From: Diadema setosum
Lineage: Eukaryota; Echinodermata; Echinoidea; Diadematoida; Diadematidae
DNA length: 64,000 bases
Direction of reading: 5' to 3'
NCBI GenBank assembly: GCA_033980235.1
Contig: CM067077.1
Span: 3,027,972 to 3,091,971 of the forward strand
Below are positions 26,001 to 37,878 of this stretch, in pieces. The notes under the pieces are model-generated. The model did no database searches, was not told the DNA's origin, and saw nothing but the letters and a program-made list of their open reading frames with translations. A program made the position numbers and the translations under genes. Numbering within the stretch: the stretch's first letter is position 1; each line of letters begins with the position of its first letter.

Positions 26001-26870
26001 AAGTTACCCCAGGCATACGATGATAACAATGTGTATAATTTTGCGAAATTCCATGGGCTATAATTTCTCAGTGTTTGCTCACCACATTGACTTTATAAGA
26101 TACACTGTCTGATAATTGTGCAAAACCTACACGAATTAATTGTATCAAATAGATATTCTTAACATATACAATGGTGTCTTTAACTTGCATAACTATATAG
26201 TATAATTTGCACAACAAAGAAATATAATTACGAAACACATAACTTAAAATATACCATTCAAAGATCTCCAATTTCATAATAACGCATTAGACACTCTGCA
26301 TTGATAGAGCAGCACAGTTGTGAAAGAATCATTATTGACATAAACATTTAGAGAAAGTACAATGTGCCACCAGTGAACACATGCAGCCATTATCAGCATC
26401 CATACATACATCCAAATAACACACAGTACAATAATAGTTGACGCAAGGTGATTTACTGTACTTTTTTTTTCATATACTCCACAAGATATGAAATTTGATT
26501 GCACTGAAATAAACATTTCTGTAGAAGTAGAGAATATTAGGTGTAAAGAATAGCCGTTCACAAATTGCGGTCATGATAGTTTTACAAAGTCACTCCTTTA
26601 CCTGTATGCTGGTGCAGCGAAGAATAAACGCACGTAATCATTCCCAACAGAACAGAGTAGAGTTGGAAATAAACATATGAATGGTTGGAAGGTGCATTAC
26701 AGTGAATATCATTGCATCGCCTGAAAACACCATATCTGACAGACTTGCATTTTATAGTGAAAACGTATCAGGATAAAACAGATAATTTCAAGTACGAGTA
26801 TGATGTGGGTGACAATGAAAGAAAGTGCTCCTTTTAAAGCGTGCATCTATCAGCTCTGCATTTGACATAC
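23045..26870. repeat. Tandem segmental duplication, copy C (most complete)
   Basis: About 3.8 kb covering all parts seen in A and B. No ORF is conserved with the other copies, no RNA gene is recognised, and TACATGTA-like motifs are frequent in all copies. Confidence 0.8.
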
Positions 26871-27075
26871 ATGTATGAAACATGCATCATTCAACACAAG
26901 CACATGAAATTGTCTGAAATCATTTTCCTCTGAAAACATATGACACTATTAGCATACACAGCCGGAGCCACATTTTAGATTGTGGGGCGGGCCACTTTAT
27001 CATTTCCGGTGTCACTTCCGGGTTTATCAGCTTAGAAGCAAAAAACAAACAAACAACCCCCCCACAAAAAAAAAA

Positions 27076-27120
<45 letters not shown>

Positions 27121-28011
27121 CCTTCAGTGCAACTTTCCAGCCTCACTTCCGAGTTTCTCCATCTACCCGGACCCCCGGTTCCACCGGCCCTGACACATCC
27201 CCAGTAAACACTACATACATAGTAAGTTCATTCTCATGCTCAACACAAATTATGAAACAGGGACCATGTTTTCACCTAGGAGAATGAAACAATAACAAGA
27301 GTTTTGACAATTTACATAGGTCTGAGGTCTAATCTGATTCTGTGTTCAAAGAGAGCACAGCGGTGGCAATATCCTGGAACCAAGTCAAACATCATTGCAG
27401 AAAAGCCGAACACAGAGTCTTGATTTGTCTTGGTTTGAATAATTCAACATCAAACCATCACATCCAACATATAACTTGTTTTGAGCACATTTTTTCTTTT
27501 CTTTGCTTCTTTTTTTTTTACCGACATAAGACAATCGTCAACAAATGATTAACTGTAAACATATCAAACCACAATTGATAACAATCATACTGGGCAATGT
27601 AAATTTCCATAAAACAACTGATTACACACAATGATAGCACATACATTACAAAGAATATCTTTACATCTTAGGATATAATAATACTCAAAATAAATAAAGA
27701 AATAAAAGATTCTGGCCAACATCGGATGCAGGATTGTCACAAGCTGGTGTATTACCAATGTTCACTTAATAGATCAACTGTAGAACGTCTGTCCGATACA
27801 GCAATGTCCGTGGCGAGATTCTGTCTACGTCGTTGATTTTCAACACTCCCACCACTTTAACTCTGAAAGTTTGTATTCAAGCAAAATGAAAATGATTAGA
27901 GGTGTTCCAACATATAACAGTATGCGCATTGTCATCTATAAAAACAAAAAACAAACAAACAAACAAACAAACAAACAAACTTAATACTGCATACAATTTG
28001 TAGCCAGTGGC
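26871..28011. other. Noncoding stretch with (CAA)n and (CAAA)n tracts
   Basis: (CAA)n at 27078-27120 and (CAAA)n at 27945-27979. The open frames here (poly-Gln, CLFVCLFVCLF) are microsatellite artefacts. Confidence 0.5.
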
Positions 28012-28177
28012 GGATCCAAAGGGGCGCACCTGGCACGCTCCACCTCTGTGTTTGTTGTTGAAACAACAGAAATAAAAAGAAAAAAAAAATGAAATGAAAC
28101 CCGGAAGTAGCATCAGATAAAGCTGTTTGCGCCCCCAACCCCCACCCCTTTACGTAATGCCTGGATCCACCTCTGTA
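28012..28177. mobile_element. hAT-like MITE, degraded
   Basis: The left end CAGTGGCGGATCCAAAGGGG and right end CCTTTACG...TGGATCCACCTCTG are imperfect inverted repeats. CAGTGG termini suggest a hAT-type non-autonomous element. No clear 8-bp target duplication. Confidence 0.6.
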
Positions 28178-28512
28178 TATCTGTCTTTCATCTCTGATTT
28201 CTTACCGTGAATTATATCTGAGATTTGAGCACAATATTGTGGACAATTTCACACATAATCTCCATCTTGTCTAGCAATCTTATTAGCAGAGTTTGCATTG
28301 GGGTTAAAATCAGAGACTGATGAACCATAAGAGCTGAATACTATTAAACGAACAATACAAAGAGATGTTAAATATGGTCTGCAGGGGGAAAGAATGAAGT
28401 CTTCTTTGAGAACCTATGATCTACTGAGGGCATTCAGGGATTTTTACAAATTGTCTTTATGTGGAGACTTCATAGATCATACCTAAATTGGTGAGCCCTG
28501 AACGATTTCTAG

Positions 28513-28548
28513 CGCGCGCGCGCGCGCACACACACACACACACACAAG
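28513..28548. repeat. (CG)n(CA)n microsatellite
   Basis: A compound GCGCGC...CACACA run, prone to Z-DNA, in otherwise featureless DNA from 28180 to 28980. Confidence 0.9.
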
Positions 28549-28986
28549 GATTCACTTGGTTACGTTAGAATTTAGACTGAATACAGCAGCACAAAGCAAA
28601 CACATACATATTCTAAATTTGTTTGATATCCCACTTGCACCTGTATTTTTCTGATGCAGTACTGAATTACATGGTGATGATAGTTAGTCTGTGATATCAA
28701 CATTAGATGCAAAGCACCTGAGTCATTGTATCCTAAAGTCTGACTTCTTTTTCAATATTTATACTGACACTTTCTACTCAGCAGTTACAGGTGACATTGA
28801 AAAAAAAAATCATTTGCATAAAGCTCTCTATGAATTATTGTGACAACACATTAAAAAACAAATTCTCAAATAGACCAAAGTTTTAGCTGGCACATGTCAT
28901 GACTAAAACACTTTGTGCTCTTTTTTTTTTTTTACTATATGCCCGAGTACACAAATGCACACACACAAACATGTAATTGAGTATCT

Positions 28987-29468
28987 GAATATAAGAACGA
29001 CCCAAGTTCATGGAAGGCCATTTCGAGTAAACTTAAAAAAAAAAAAAATCATATCTTTTCTATTTGTCCAATAATATTCTATTCAACTGTGATGGGAAGG
29101 CAACATTGTATATACACATTAGAACATATATCATTATGACAATTAACATTTACATTAATTGTGGAGAGGTCACTTCATGCGATGAACTTGGGTCGTTCTT
29201 CGAATCATAATAAACAGGATAGGCTGCTATATGAGATGAGAGAAGCGATGAGAGAGGGCGCTAAAATATGAATGTAAAAATGACCCAAGTCCTGGACTTG
29301 GGTCATTCTTACATTAATATAAGATTTCACTCATTCATTTCAGGCACTTCCGGGGGTAATTAGGATTTATCACTCATACACAAGATGAATCCATGCATAA
29401 GCTTCAATTTCCCATGTCAAACTGAATTTGACCAAAAATTACACTTACTTGGGTTGTTCTTATATTCA
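28987..29468. mobile_element. Non-autonomous DNA element, copy 1
   Basis: Ends TGAATATAAGAACGACCCAA and its near-complement TTGGGTTGTTCTTATATTCA. The body contains GACTTGGGTCATTCTTAC, so the end motif also recurs internally. A second copy in the opposite orientation lies at 46350-46840. No ORF. Confidence 0.85.
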
Positions 29469-29739
29469 GATCTTCAATTGTATGCATACACATTTACATT
29501 TAGGGGAGTGGTTTTGTGAATATCTAAATCAATTTGCCTGAAGGAAGCAGATATGATGGGGAAAAATAGTTCGAAGATGATGATAAATACAGATTGCACA
29601 GAATTGCATTTGGTATAATACTACATCTACAGAGCGTATAGAAAAAAAGTAGTCACCCAGCTTTGGAGGGCTCCCATTTCATAATTGTCACTAATCGAGA
29701 GTGCAGTGGTGGTTGTGAAGAAAGAAGAAGTCTTCCTCT

Positions 29740-31735
29740 TACCTGGTTATGTTGACAAATGCCTTGAGTGATTGAGCACATGAACTTTAGAGACAACAAT
29801 GACAAATTGCACTTTTCCAAGTTTGAGTGTCACATGAAGGAATAATGAAGTCTCATTGATGAATAGATGAGATCTGTCAATAAAAGTGACCAAATTAACA
29901 GGCCGGCCTGTTTGAATGCAGATTTGTGTTTGGGGTTGTCCTAACCTTTTATGGTCCATAACCTCCAACATGGCCGCCGTTGTAGAAAACTTGGTCACTC
30001 TCACAAAGGGTAACTCATCATCCATTTTTTCTCTTCATATTTAAGACATGGTTTGTGCTGCAAGGTATAAGTTGAGTATGAACATAGAAAAATGGACTGT
30101 GTTGGTTGGCCTAAGTGGGAGTAACGACGTTATTGGACAGATGGCCATGTTAAAGGTTGTGGACCACAAAAATAACTAGAAATGTCGCTATGGCAACTGA
30201 TGCCTCCGCCATAACGCATGATTCTCCCAATAGGCGTATAGTACAATGTCTTCACAATGTGTGATCCATGACAGTTTCACATAACTGGCAAAATATTGAA
30301 ATTACAGGTTTGTCAGAAATGTCTTGAACAGGGTTTGCTTTAATTTTCTAAGAGTGCAGGTACACATATTTGGGGAATTGAGAATTTTTACTTGAATTCT
30401 GACAGACCTTTTTATAAGTTTATGCATTGAGTAATTTCCAAGGTATGAAGAAAGTGTGTAATGACGGTACAAAATGATTTTTTTTTTTTTTTTTTGGGGG
30501 GGGGGGCATTGAAACGTGGTCTTTGACCCTTAACCGTTGACCTTCAGGCTAGAAATTTCCCAGAGAATCTCCATTAGGTAATGCATGTATTAAGTTTTTA
30601 AACTAATAATGCAAGCATTGCATATACTAGTATATGAGGGAAATAGTAACATTTTGAGGAGATGACCTTGACCTTTGACCCCTGACTATGGACCCATGAC
30701 CCCTAAATTCCCTAGATAATCCCTGCCAGTCAGTACATGCGTATGTACCAAGTTCCACGAAGATACATTGAACCATTTGCGAGAAAAGCGATATTGCATT
30801 ATTTTAACATAACCTTTGACCTTTTGACCTTTGACCTTATGACATGAAACTCTCTCTGGAGAATCTTTACGCAGTGGTACATGTCCACACCAAGTTTCAA
30901 GAAAATACCTTCGGGCATTGCATAGATATGGGGGAAATTGCAACATTTGTAGCATTTGACCTTGACCTTTTGACCTTTGACCTCTTGCCAATGTCACTAA
31001 AATCTACTCAACTAATTGTCCCATCATACATCATCCTTGGACCAAGTTTGGTGAATGCTGCTTCATCCAGTTTTGAGTTATGACGTAAACAGATAAATTT
31101 TAGGATTTGACCTTGATCTTTGACCTTTGACCTCTGTCCGATTTTACTGAAAAACTAATCAAGTAATTGTCCCATCATACATCATCCTCCAACAAAGTTT
31201 GGTGAAATTTGCTCTATCCAGTCTTGAGTTATCGCGTAAACGGATACAATTTCATGATTTGACCTTGACCTTTTACCTTTGACCTTTGGCCGATTTCACC
31301 AAAAATCTAATCAAATAATTGCCCCATCATACTTCATACTTGGACCAAGTTTGGTAAAATTCCAGTGAATATTACTCAAGTTATCGCGTAAACGAAAGCG
31401 GACGGACGTACGTACGTACGGACGTACGGACGGACGGACAACCCGAAAACATAATGCCTCCGGCACCACTTCGTGGCGGAGGCATAAAAACATTTTAGAA
31501 GGAACACTAAACACAAAACTGCATTCGGACAGGCAGGCCTGTTTACTTGGTAACTTTCATTGACAGATCTCATCCCTTCAGTGAGACTTGCATTGTTTCT
31601 TCATGTGACACTCAACCTTGGAAAAAGAGCAATTTGTCATTATTGGCTTTAAAGTTCATGTGCTCGTCATGCATGACATTAATTTTGTCAACATAGTTAG
31701 GTATTGATGAAAAGAGGAAGAATTCCTCTTTCCTC
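29740..31735. mobile_element. 2-kb inverted-repeat element with nested insertion
   Basis: About 200 bp at 29740-29945 (GACAAATTGCACTTTTCCAA, TGTCACATGAAGGAATAATG, CAGGCCGGCCTGTTTG) recurs in reverse complement at 31500-31735 with noticeable divergence. Between the arms sits a second element at about 30190-31490. A 92-codon minus ORF inside the left arm resembles nothing I know. Confidence 0.72.
30190..31490. mobile_element. Nested element with 150-bp tandem units and TGCCTCCGCC ends
   Basis: The left end TGCCTCCGCCATAACGC and right end GGCGGAGGCAT are inverted; just inside the right end GCCTCCGGCACCACTTCGTG and following bases can form a hairpin. Five units spaced about 150 bp (30664, 30808, 30956, 31108, 31258) each start with GACCTTGACCTTTTGACCTTTGACC-like sequence and carry CCCATCATACATCATCC and AAGTTTGGTGAA. 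A GGACGGACGTAC minisatellite lies at 31401-31440. Confidence 0.75.
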
Positions 31736-31843
31736 ACAATTAACATTATGCTCTCCATAGGTGACACGTATGAAATGGTAGCCATCCAAAGTTGGATTAC
31801 CTTTTTTTTATATACACATTAGCATATTAACTGGGATGCATAC

Positions 31844-31941
31844 CTCGTTCTCCGTGCTCAACTGAAATGAGAAGCCTCCCTTCTGCGTTGACTTCTCTGC
31901 AAAATGGGTCAAGATCCACTGAGGTATTACACCTGATCAGC
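31844..31941 (-). CDS. LRR gene, 98-bp 3' exon
   Basis: On the minus strand the acceptor TTATTTCAG is followed by G|CTGATCAGG; G completes the Ser codon of the previous exon (phase 2). It encodes LIRCNTSVDLDPFCREV and then RLLISVEHGER. It ends at GAG|GTATGC. If that donor is not used, the frame reads GMHPS and stops at 31827, so this could be the last coding exon. No conserved domain recognised; it follows the LRR C-terminal segment directly. Confidence 0.7.
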
Positions 31942-32748
31942 CTGAAATAAGACAAACAAAGAAACAACAACAAAAGCAATGTGTACATTGATTCGAGTGA
32001 TGCTGGGTATTTATGATAAGGCAAACAGTATCTAGCCGGCGAGTCATTATTGATGTTCTCGTTTAACTGCTCCATAACACTATGCATCACATACATGTAC
32101 CTATATCAATATTCATTGGCGATCTCTCTCTTGTTCATGTATGCTCTTGTCTTGCCTGATAACAACATTTTTTTTTTCTAAGGCGAAAACCAGTCTCTTC
32201 CCAAAGAAACAAACAAAAGTTCACACCTTTCCAGCTACATGGGTCTTGATTAAAGGAACTCTATTTGAAGGAACACATGCAACATCGCGATTTCTCTGTA
32301 GTTTCTTTACTACATAAAAGATATGTTAGAATGCAATACGAATTCTGACTTTTTATATCCTATTCCCTTAGTCATTCCTCCACAGAAAGTGACGTACTCC
32401 ATTCAAAATTAAGTAAGACAGAATTCTCTGGAACATAATAACATATAAAATTTGTGCTTAATTTTCAGATCAGACTTCAAAAGGGGAATTGATATCTATA
32501 ATAAAACACAAGTGATATCCAACGATGCAAGTTTGAGCAAATGTATAAATAGTTAGAGGAATACAACTTTAACAAAGCTATATCGTGTATACATATTTCT
32601 TGGAAATTGACAAATTGACATCTTTTGCGTTATGCATGCTCTGTATTTCATTTCACCCTTCTGTGGGATGGATAGTAATTACAGTTGAAGTCAAGTGAAT
32701 AAAGTGCATGAAAGTAAGCTTGAGATACTAGGTTTTATTAAAACTTAC
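31942..32748 (-). other. Intron between 3' exons of the LRR gene
   Basis: AT-rich DNA with no recognised repeat or ORF of note. Confidence 0.6.
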
Positions 32749-33104
32749 GATACATGCTTGAGATGAGGGTAAGAGCTCAGAGATCTGATCAATTCCTGGG
32801 CTTCTTCATTGCCCACATACCCGTCCGTCACAGACAGCCTAGTTACTGTAGGTGGTGCGAGTAAGGACTGGCGTAAATAACCGTTGCTTACAACACTTGA
32901 TATGTTACCCTGCAGGTTGAGCTCCAAGTTGTGAGAATAGAGCGGCCACGCATTGTCTATGTATGAGGAAGAGCTTTCATCTTCTATGTAAACAGAGACC
33001 TTCTCCACATTGGGGCACAGGGAGACCACATTTAGCTGTTTGAGAAGTGAGAGGAATTTGAGATCTCCACCAAGATGAACGATAGGACTCCTCACAAAGC
33101 CACT
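32749..33104 (-). CDS. LRR gene, 356-bp exon (C-terminal LRR-like domain)
   Basis: The acceptor TTTTCTTCAG opens a phase-0 frame SGFVRSPIVHLGG..., with LNVVSLCPNVEKVSVYIEDE, LELNLQGNISSV, TVTRLSVTDGYVG and ending SSYPHLKHVS at ATC|GTAAGT (phase 2). The LxxVxxCPNVEKVSVYI, LELNLQG and VTRLSVTDG stretches look like irregular LRRs, as in the C-terminal region of echinoderm NLR-type receptors. Phase and phrase (HLKHVS-LIRC) fit the next exon. Confidence 0.78.
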
Positions 33105-34579
33105 CTGAAGAAAAGTAAGGAAAAAAGATGAGAAGAATGGATGTGCTTACATGCACTCACTGCTGCTTTAGTCACAGGTCTCATAATGAGATGGCAGTTA
33201 GAACGATATTTTTTTTTTTGAATTTTATACATTTGTAGTCGTAAATTTTGTCATTTCAAAGAAAATGTGAAAAAAACAATGTAAGCATTGCATAAAACTA
33301 TAGCCTAATTATATAAACGATTCGTATCAATGCATTGGCACAAAAATACCAAAAAAAAAAATACAAAAATACATGCTCCCATTAAACCTATGTCACAATT
33401 AACTGTGTACTATTTTGTTTGTGTCTACACCTCGGACTAAAAATGACGAGAAATTACAGCCTTTACCCATAGTGCTTTGATAGTCACAGGAACACAAAGC
33501 AAATCAATGTCTAGAAACACACGTTTATCATACAAAATGTCAGTTACCTTCACAATCGTGATAGTGATAGGTTGTATGAGAGGCAGCATCATTCATTATT
33601 TCTTTACTCTTTACCAATCCTGCTTTATTCTCGCTGAAAAGAGTCATGTGATAGGAAAATCAACTGGATGAACGTTCGTTTTATCACGATAAAACGAACG
33701 TTCATCCACCTGCTTTATTCTGTTTGAAATCTTAACTAGGAAAAGTGTAGTACGACAAATGACTGACTATAGTTTTGCCTATCCTTGATAATTACCTGCA
33801 AATTAAATGAGATTCACAGAAAACGTTTGAGGAAGACCTAATAGTGAAATGTTTATCACTTGTACAAAAGAAAAAGGTACGAAAAGTATAAGTTACGAAA
33901 GTGGGTATACCACGTTACCAATCTTTCCCAACCTGCCCTTCTCATTCCCTTATCGAGGACTGTCGGAAGTATATTCAGCAATGATCATGAATTTTAATGG
34001 GCACTCGTGTTTCAAATACTATGAATAACAAATCATTCAGATCCACATACACTTCTACAATGTGATAATCTTTTCAAACTCTTTTGTTTTCAGCGCTACG
34101 CCTGAATAACATAAAATAAAATGGAAAATTCATTCAAACCAGACATCCTGCATTTCCCGTCATAAATATTGCGTTAGCGGCCTATGCACGGGCACCCGAC
34201 GGTATGAAGTGCACATGTAATTTCTAAACACTTGTTACGCATGTAGGCCTACTTAATGGGTGGTAATTGTCATCACTATAAAGACTTTCTGTTCCTGCTC
34301 TGTATTCATGTCACCCTTTGCACACCAGCGTTATATGGATGGTGATCACAAAGGAAAAATGAGTCCTTTCTTCCTCACTAATGACAGCATATTGACTTTA
34401 TCATAGAATTTATATTTGTTGAAAGTCAAAGGTAAATACATCCATTTTCCTGATCTTTATCAAGGCACATGGGAGCAGCATTGATATACGCAGATAAAGT
34501 CAGTTTTGGAAAAGTGCATGCAAGATTCTAGTTGTTGTTCTTAAGGAAGAAGAGAAAGAGAGAAAATTCTAGAACAAAC
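33105..34579 (-). other. Intron of the LRR gene
   Basis: AT-rich; contains a perfect 44-bp hairpin at 33665-33708; otherwise nothing recognised. Confidence 0.6.
33665..33708. repeat. Perfect 44-bp palindromic hairpin
   Basis: TGGATGAACGTTCGTTTTAT C, a 2-bp loop, then the exact reverse complement ending ACGTTCATCCA. No element boundaries or target duplication visible. Confidence 0.9.
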
Positions 34580-34627
34580 CTCATTTTCAGCTTCTTCCTT
34601 GTTGCTTCCCAGACGTGACATGGAAAT
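34580..34627 (-). CDS. LRR gene, 48-bp exon
   Basis: On the minus strand, after CTTCAG, a phase-0 exon encodes ISMSRLGSNKEEAENE and ends at GAG|GTTTGT. Both ends are phase 0, compatible with the 108-bp exon upstream and the 356-bp exon downstream. Short and Glu-rich, likely a linker. Not recognised as a domain. Confidence 0.5.
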
Positions 34628-35972
34628 CTGAAGTTCAGATTAAAGTAGCAAAATCAAATATTGTTCTCACATTAACAGCAATCAAATTAAAATACCGTCA
34701 GCTAAAGTATATCAATGTTGATCTTATCACAACCATACAATCAAAATGTTATAAACAGTGTTGCAATACCTGACAGATTGAGCAACAACTTTGTTTAGGG
34801 AAAAGGTGAAGATGGAGCAGGGAAAGGAAGAGGCAAATAAGAGGAAAGAGAACGAGATATATGAACAGCTACCGAGTGGGGTGGAAGGTTGACGAACATC
34901 TCCTTACATTACATTACCATTGTAGTAGCAAAAGAAAAAAATGAGGAAGATAACATAATCAGGCAATAAGGAATAGCATTGGCACTTGAATCTCATTATC
35001 TGAACCAATTATTCTTATATAATATATAAACGTTAATTTAGACCCCCACTTTAATTCATGCACTTTTACAGAAAACAGCTAACCTCCAAGTAAACTGATG
35101 CTGAAATACCATACGCTGAAGTATTTAAGTAGTAAAGACTACAACAAAGCACACATGAATATCACTGTTGTATCAAACTAGCTTGAGTGGCCTTCTTGGC
35201 GATGGCTAAGTATGAATCTATTTCGCTATGTCCCTTCTAGGGAAAATCACAGAATCTAGCTTAGTAAACTACATTTGATAATACTCTCTTGCACCTGTCA
35301 GTGTCGAAAGTGAAGTATGGTGGGCAGCAAATATGCTTGCATCTGTCAATAGTGCCAGGGTATTGTGTATAATTACTCAGACAAGACTAGACGCGCGTCT
35401 TGGTACTGATTTAGTAGCATTCAATCCGTCTTTTAAATTGTGAACATCTTCATCCAGTAAACTATTGGTTCGTTGTAGGTCCATGGTTCAAGCAAATTTA
35501 AAAAGAACATTATGTTAAGAGTGAGCAGGATAGTCATTTTCCTCCACAGTTGAAGTACAAGACAGTGAAGTAGAGGTGAAGTACAATAATGTAGCTGCAC
35601 CTCCTTCGAAATCTTTAAGAAAAAGTTGCAGCTCATTATTAGAAAGCTCCGATGAGTTTCTGTTTTGTTTTTAGCTGCACATACAAAATTATAGAGGACT
35701 TTTAACTGCATAATGGGCATTCAGCACTTGACAAGCACAAGGTACGATAATACGCCAGCGGCGGACTGTACAAGACGGAAAGAAGAAGAAGAAGAGAAGA
35801 AGAATTACTTGGAAAATGAATATTGTTCATAAAGCTATATAAATTATGTACATGTAAAAGAAACATTGCCAGTCCAGCTACAGTCACAAAAGGTCCGACG
35901 AATATCTCACTGCAGATGGATCTCACGGCCTGAAGCAAACCCGATTTCCTTGTAAAATTTCTTCAAACTTAC
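34628..35972 (-). other. Intron of the LRR gene
   Basis: No recognised repeat or further exon; the short minus ORFs at 35433-35938 lack support. Confidence 0.45.
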
Positions 35973-36080
35973 CTCGTTCCTAACATCTCCAACAGTAAGG
36001 GAACTCAGACATGGTAGATGTAAAACGGAGTGAAGAATACTAGCCGACATGGAAGCTCCGAACAGTTCCATTCGCTGGAT
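35973..36080 (-). CDS. LRR gene, 108-bp exon with an LRR-like unit
   Basis: Acceptor GATTAG, then IQRMELFGASMSASILHSVL and HLPCLSSLTVGDVRNE, ending at GAG|GTAAGT. The frame is phase 0 at both ends. The IQRMELFGA...LPCLSSLTVGDV pattern is the same RI-like LRR layout as the 168-bp exons, strongly diverged. It appears to be the transition from the homogenised array to the C-terminal region. Confidence 0.68.
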
Positions 36081-36907
36081 CTAATCAAGGATCAAAATCA
36101 ATGTAGTGCTGATCGTGTAAGAAGTTACTGCCAGTAAAATCTCGATTACATAATAGGAATAGGAAATTTGGCACTTTGTGGTGCTTGATAATTCCACAGA
36201 TGATACCTTATATTTTACTCATATTCTGGTATTTTCCTTTGCACAAGAAAAAAAAAGAAACCAGTACAACTGAATAAGTCTTTAGTATTTGTCTCATTTT
36301 ATGTTTTATTCTAAAAAGCAGGGGAAATGTTACGTCCGCCACAGTGGTTAATTGACTGGAGCTTTGCAGAAATATATGAGGAAGAAAAATGATAGTATGG
36401 GAAAAGATTAATATATCCTTTTGATTCCGACAGAAATGCACATATTTGATTAGAGATTGCAAGAGGAGGGTACGAACATTTTTAACACTTAATTCTGGGG
36501 GCAGTGGGCTTTTAAGGCAAAAAAAAAAAGAAACAAAAACAAATAAACACACAATATGACCTGCTACCTCATGCAATTACGTCATTGTCTATGATACAAC
36601 TGTTCTGAAAACTAGAAAAACGTTTGAAAGAAATGAGCTGAAGTAAATTAAAAAAAAAATGAGACAACCCTGCCTCTCATGCTGCTGCAGGACGAATGCA
36701 GAAAATGTCGTGAGAATAGTGATAACAAACAATCATCTTTAGTGTCATTAGCTTCCCTTTATCCCTGAGAGTTAAATACATTGGGTAAACTATGAGGTGA
36801 TACACTTTTGGGTGAGATGGGTCTAGAGGTTTCTAACGTTTTTTCGATGATTATTTCTTGAGATAATAAGAAACCTCCTATAAAATATGAAAGAGTATAT
36901 AATTCTG
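36081..36907 (-). other. Intron and unassigned sequence
   Basis: A-rich runs and no recognised element. The frame entering from the partial exon continues open to 36759 but looks unlike LRR sequence. Confidence 0.4.
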
Positions 36908-36989
36908 GCATGGTGCAGATACTCTTGGCGTAAGACTCTGATGCAGCAGGGGAGATGTCAGGTCTGCCGTCGTGTGTTATTGATTGAAG
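36908..36989 (-). pseudogene. Truncated LRR array exon (first LRR only)
   Basis: Starts like the other array exons (LQSITH, PDISPAASESYAKSICTMP) and then diverges abruptly at about 36908, with no second LRR and no GTATAT donor. The frame stays open into unrelated residues (YTLSYFIGGF) until a stop at 36759. Either a deletion product or an alternative C-terminus; I favour truncation. Confidence 0.65.
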
Positions 36990-37067
36990 CTTTGCAGCAA
37001 CATAATATAAGGAATACATTAATTATATATAACCCTTACAAAAATATATGACCACATAAATCCACTT

Positions 37068-37878
37068 CTCCAATTCCCTCACTGGCTCCCCATACATAAA
37101 CGTATTAGCTTTAAAGTCCTCCTTATTGTTTGCAAGATATGTAATAATCTTGCCCATCATTTCTTAAAGGTCCAGTTTACCTTTGGGAGCAGTGATTTCA
37201 AAAATGTTCCCGATATCACATTTGATGCATGATGTGTAGGTCTGTTGTGTCATAAAACATCCTACCATATGAAATATTTGCAATAAAACCTAAAATATAA
37301 GGAGATATCAGGGTTTTTCTCAATAAACCGTAACTGTATACGGTTTAGTCTGGAAACATTCTTATTATAACTATTGTTCACATTTTGTGTATTTAACAAC
37401 ACTTAACATCGATTATACGGATTCAAATTTCGACAGTGGTTGTTTCTATCCCTAACTCACATTTTAGAACTATTTTAAAGCACTAATGCTTTCATCTGCA
37501 AATGGTAAATTATGCCTTTAAAGATTTGATTTCCCTTCTGCTCATTCACTTCAACCCGTTCTCTCCCTTCTTCCTCCACTCTCGAGTTATCACGTGGTCC
37601 CAGCGTCGTCTACGATGATAGGGCTTTTTCTGGTATTTCCCCATCTCTTTGCAATAAACTCCCTATCTAATTTATATTCGTAAAGAAAGTGTTGACCAAA
37701 TTAATATCATTGTTGAAAACTTATGTACTCAATCCTTTGTCTGTTCTTGTTGTTGATGCTGCTGTTGTTATATCATATGCACACAACGCTGTATCTTACC
37801 TCATTTTTCCGGATTAATGCACTTAAGAAACATCAGTACATGTATTACGCGCTATATAAGGAATCGACTTTATTGTCA
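37068..37878 (+). mobile_element. CR1/Jockey-like LINE tail in LRR intron
   Basis: Fragment of a LINE ORF2 C-terminus plus 3' UTR on the plus strand, with the terminal GCGCTATATAAGGAATC motif. Interrupted by the 348-bp MITE at 37170-37517. Confidence 0.7.
37170..37517. mobile_element. MITE with TTAAAG target duplication
   Basis: The ends GTCCAGTTTACC and GGTAAATTATGCC are imperfect inverted repeats, flanked by TTAAAG at 37164-37169 and 37518-37523. Other copies of the LINE tail read CTTAAAGATTTGATTTC without interruption, so the empty site is known. Confidence 0.8.

Noticed and set aside
26920..27207. Poly-Leu and poly-Gln ORFs
   Set aside because: Produced by the (CAA)n microsatellite.
35433..36576. 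Minus ORFs of 78-122 codons as LRR-gene exons
   Set aside because: No LRR pattern, no fitting splice sites, and they overlap poly-A/T runs; only the 35973-36080 exon is supported.
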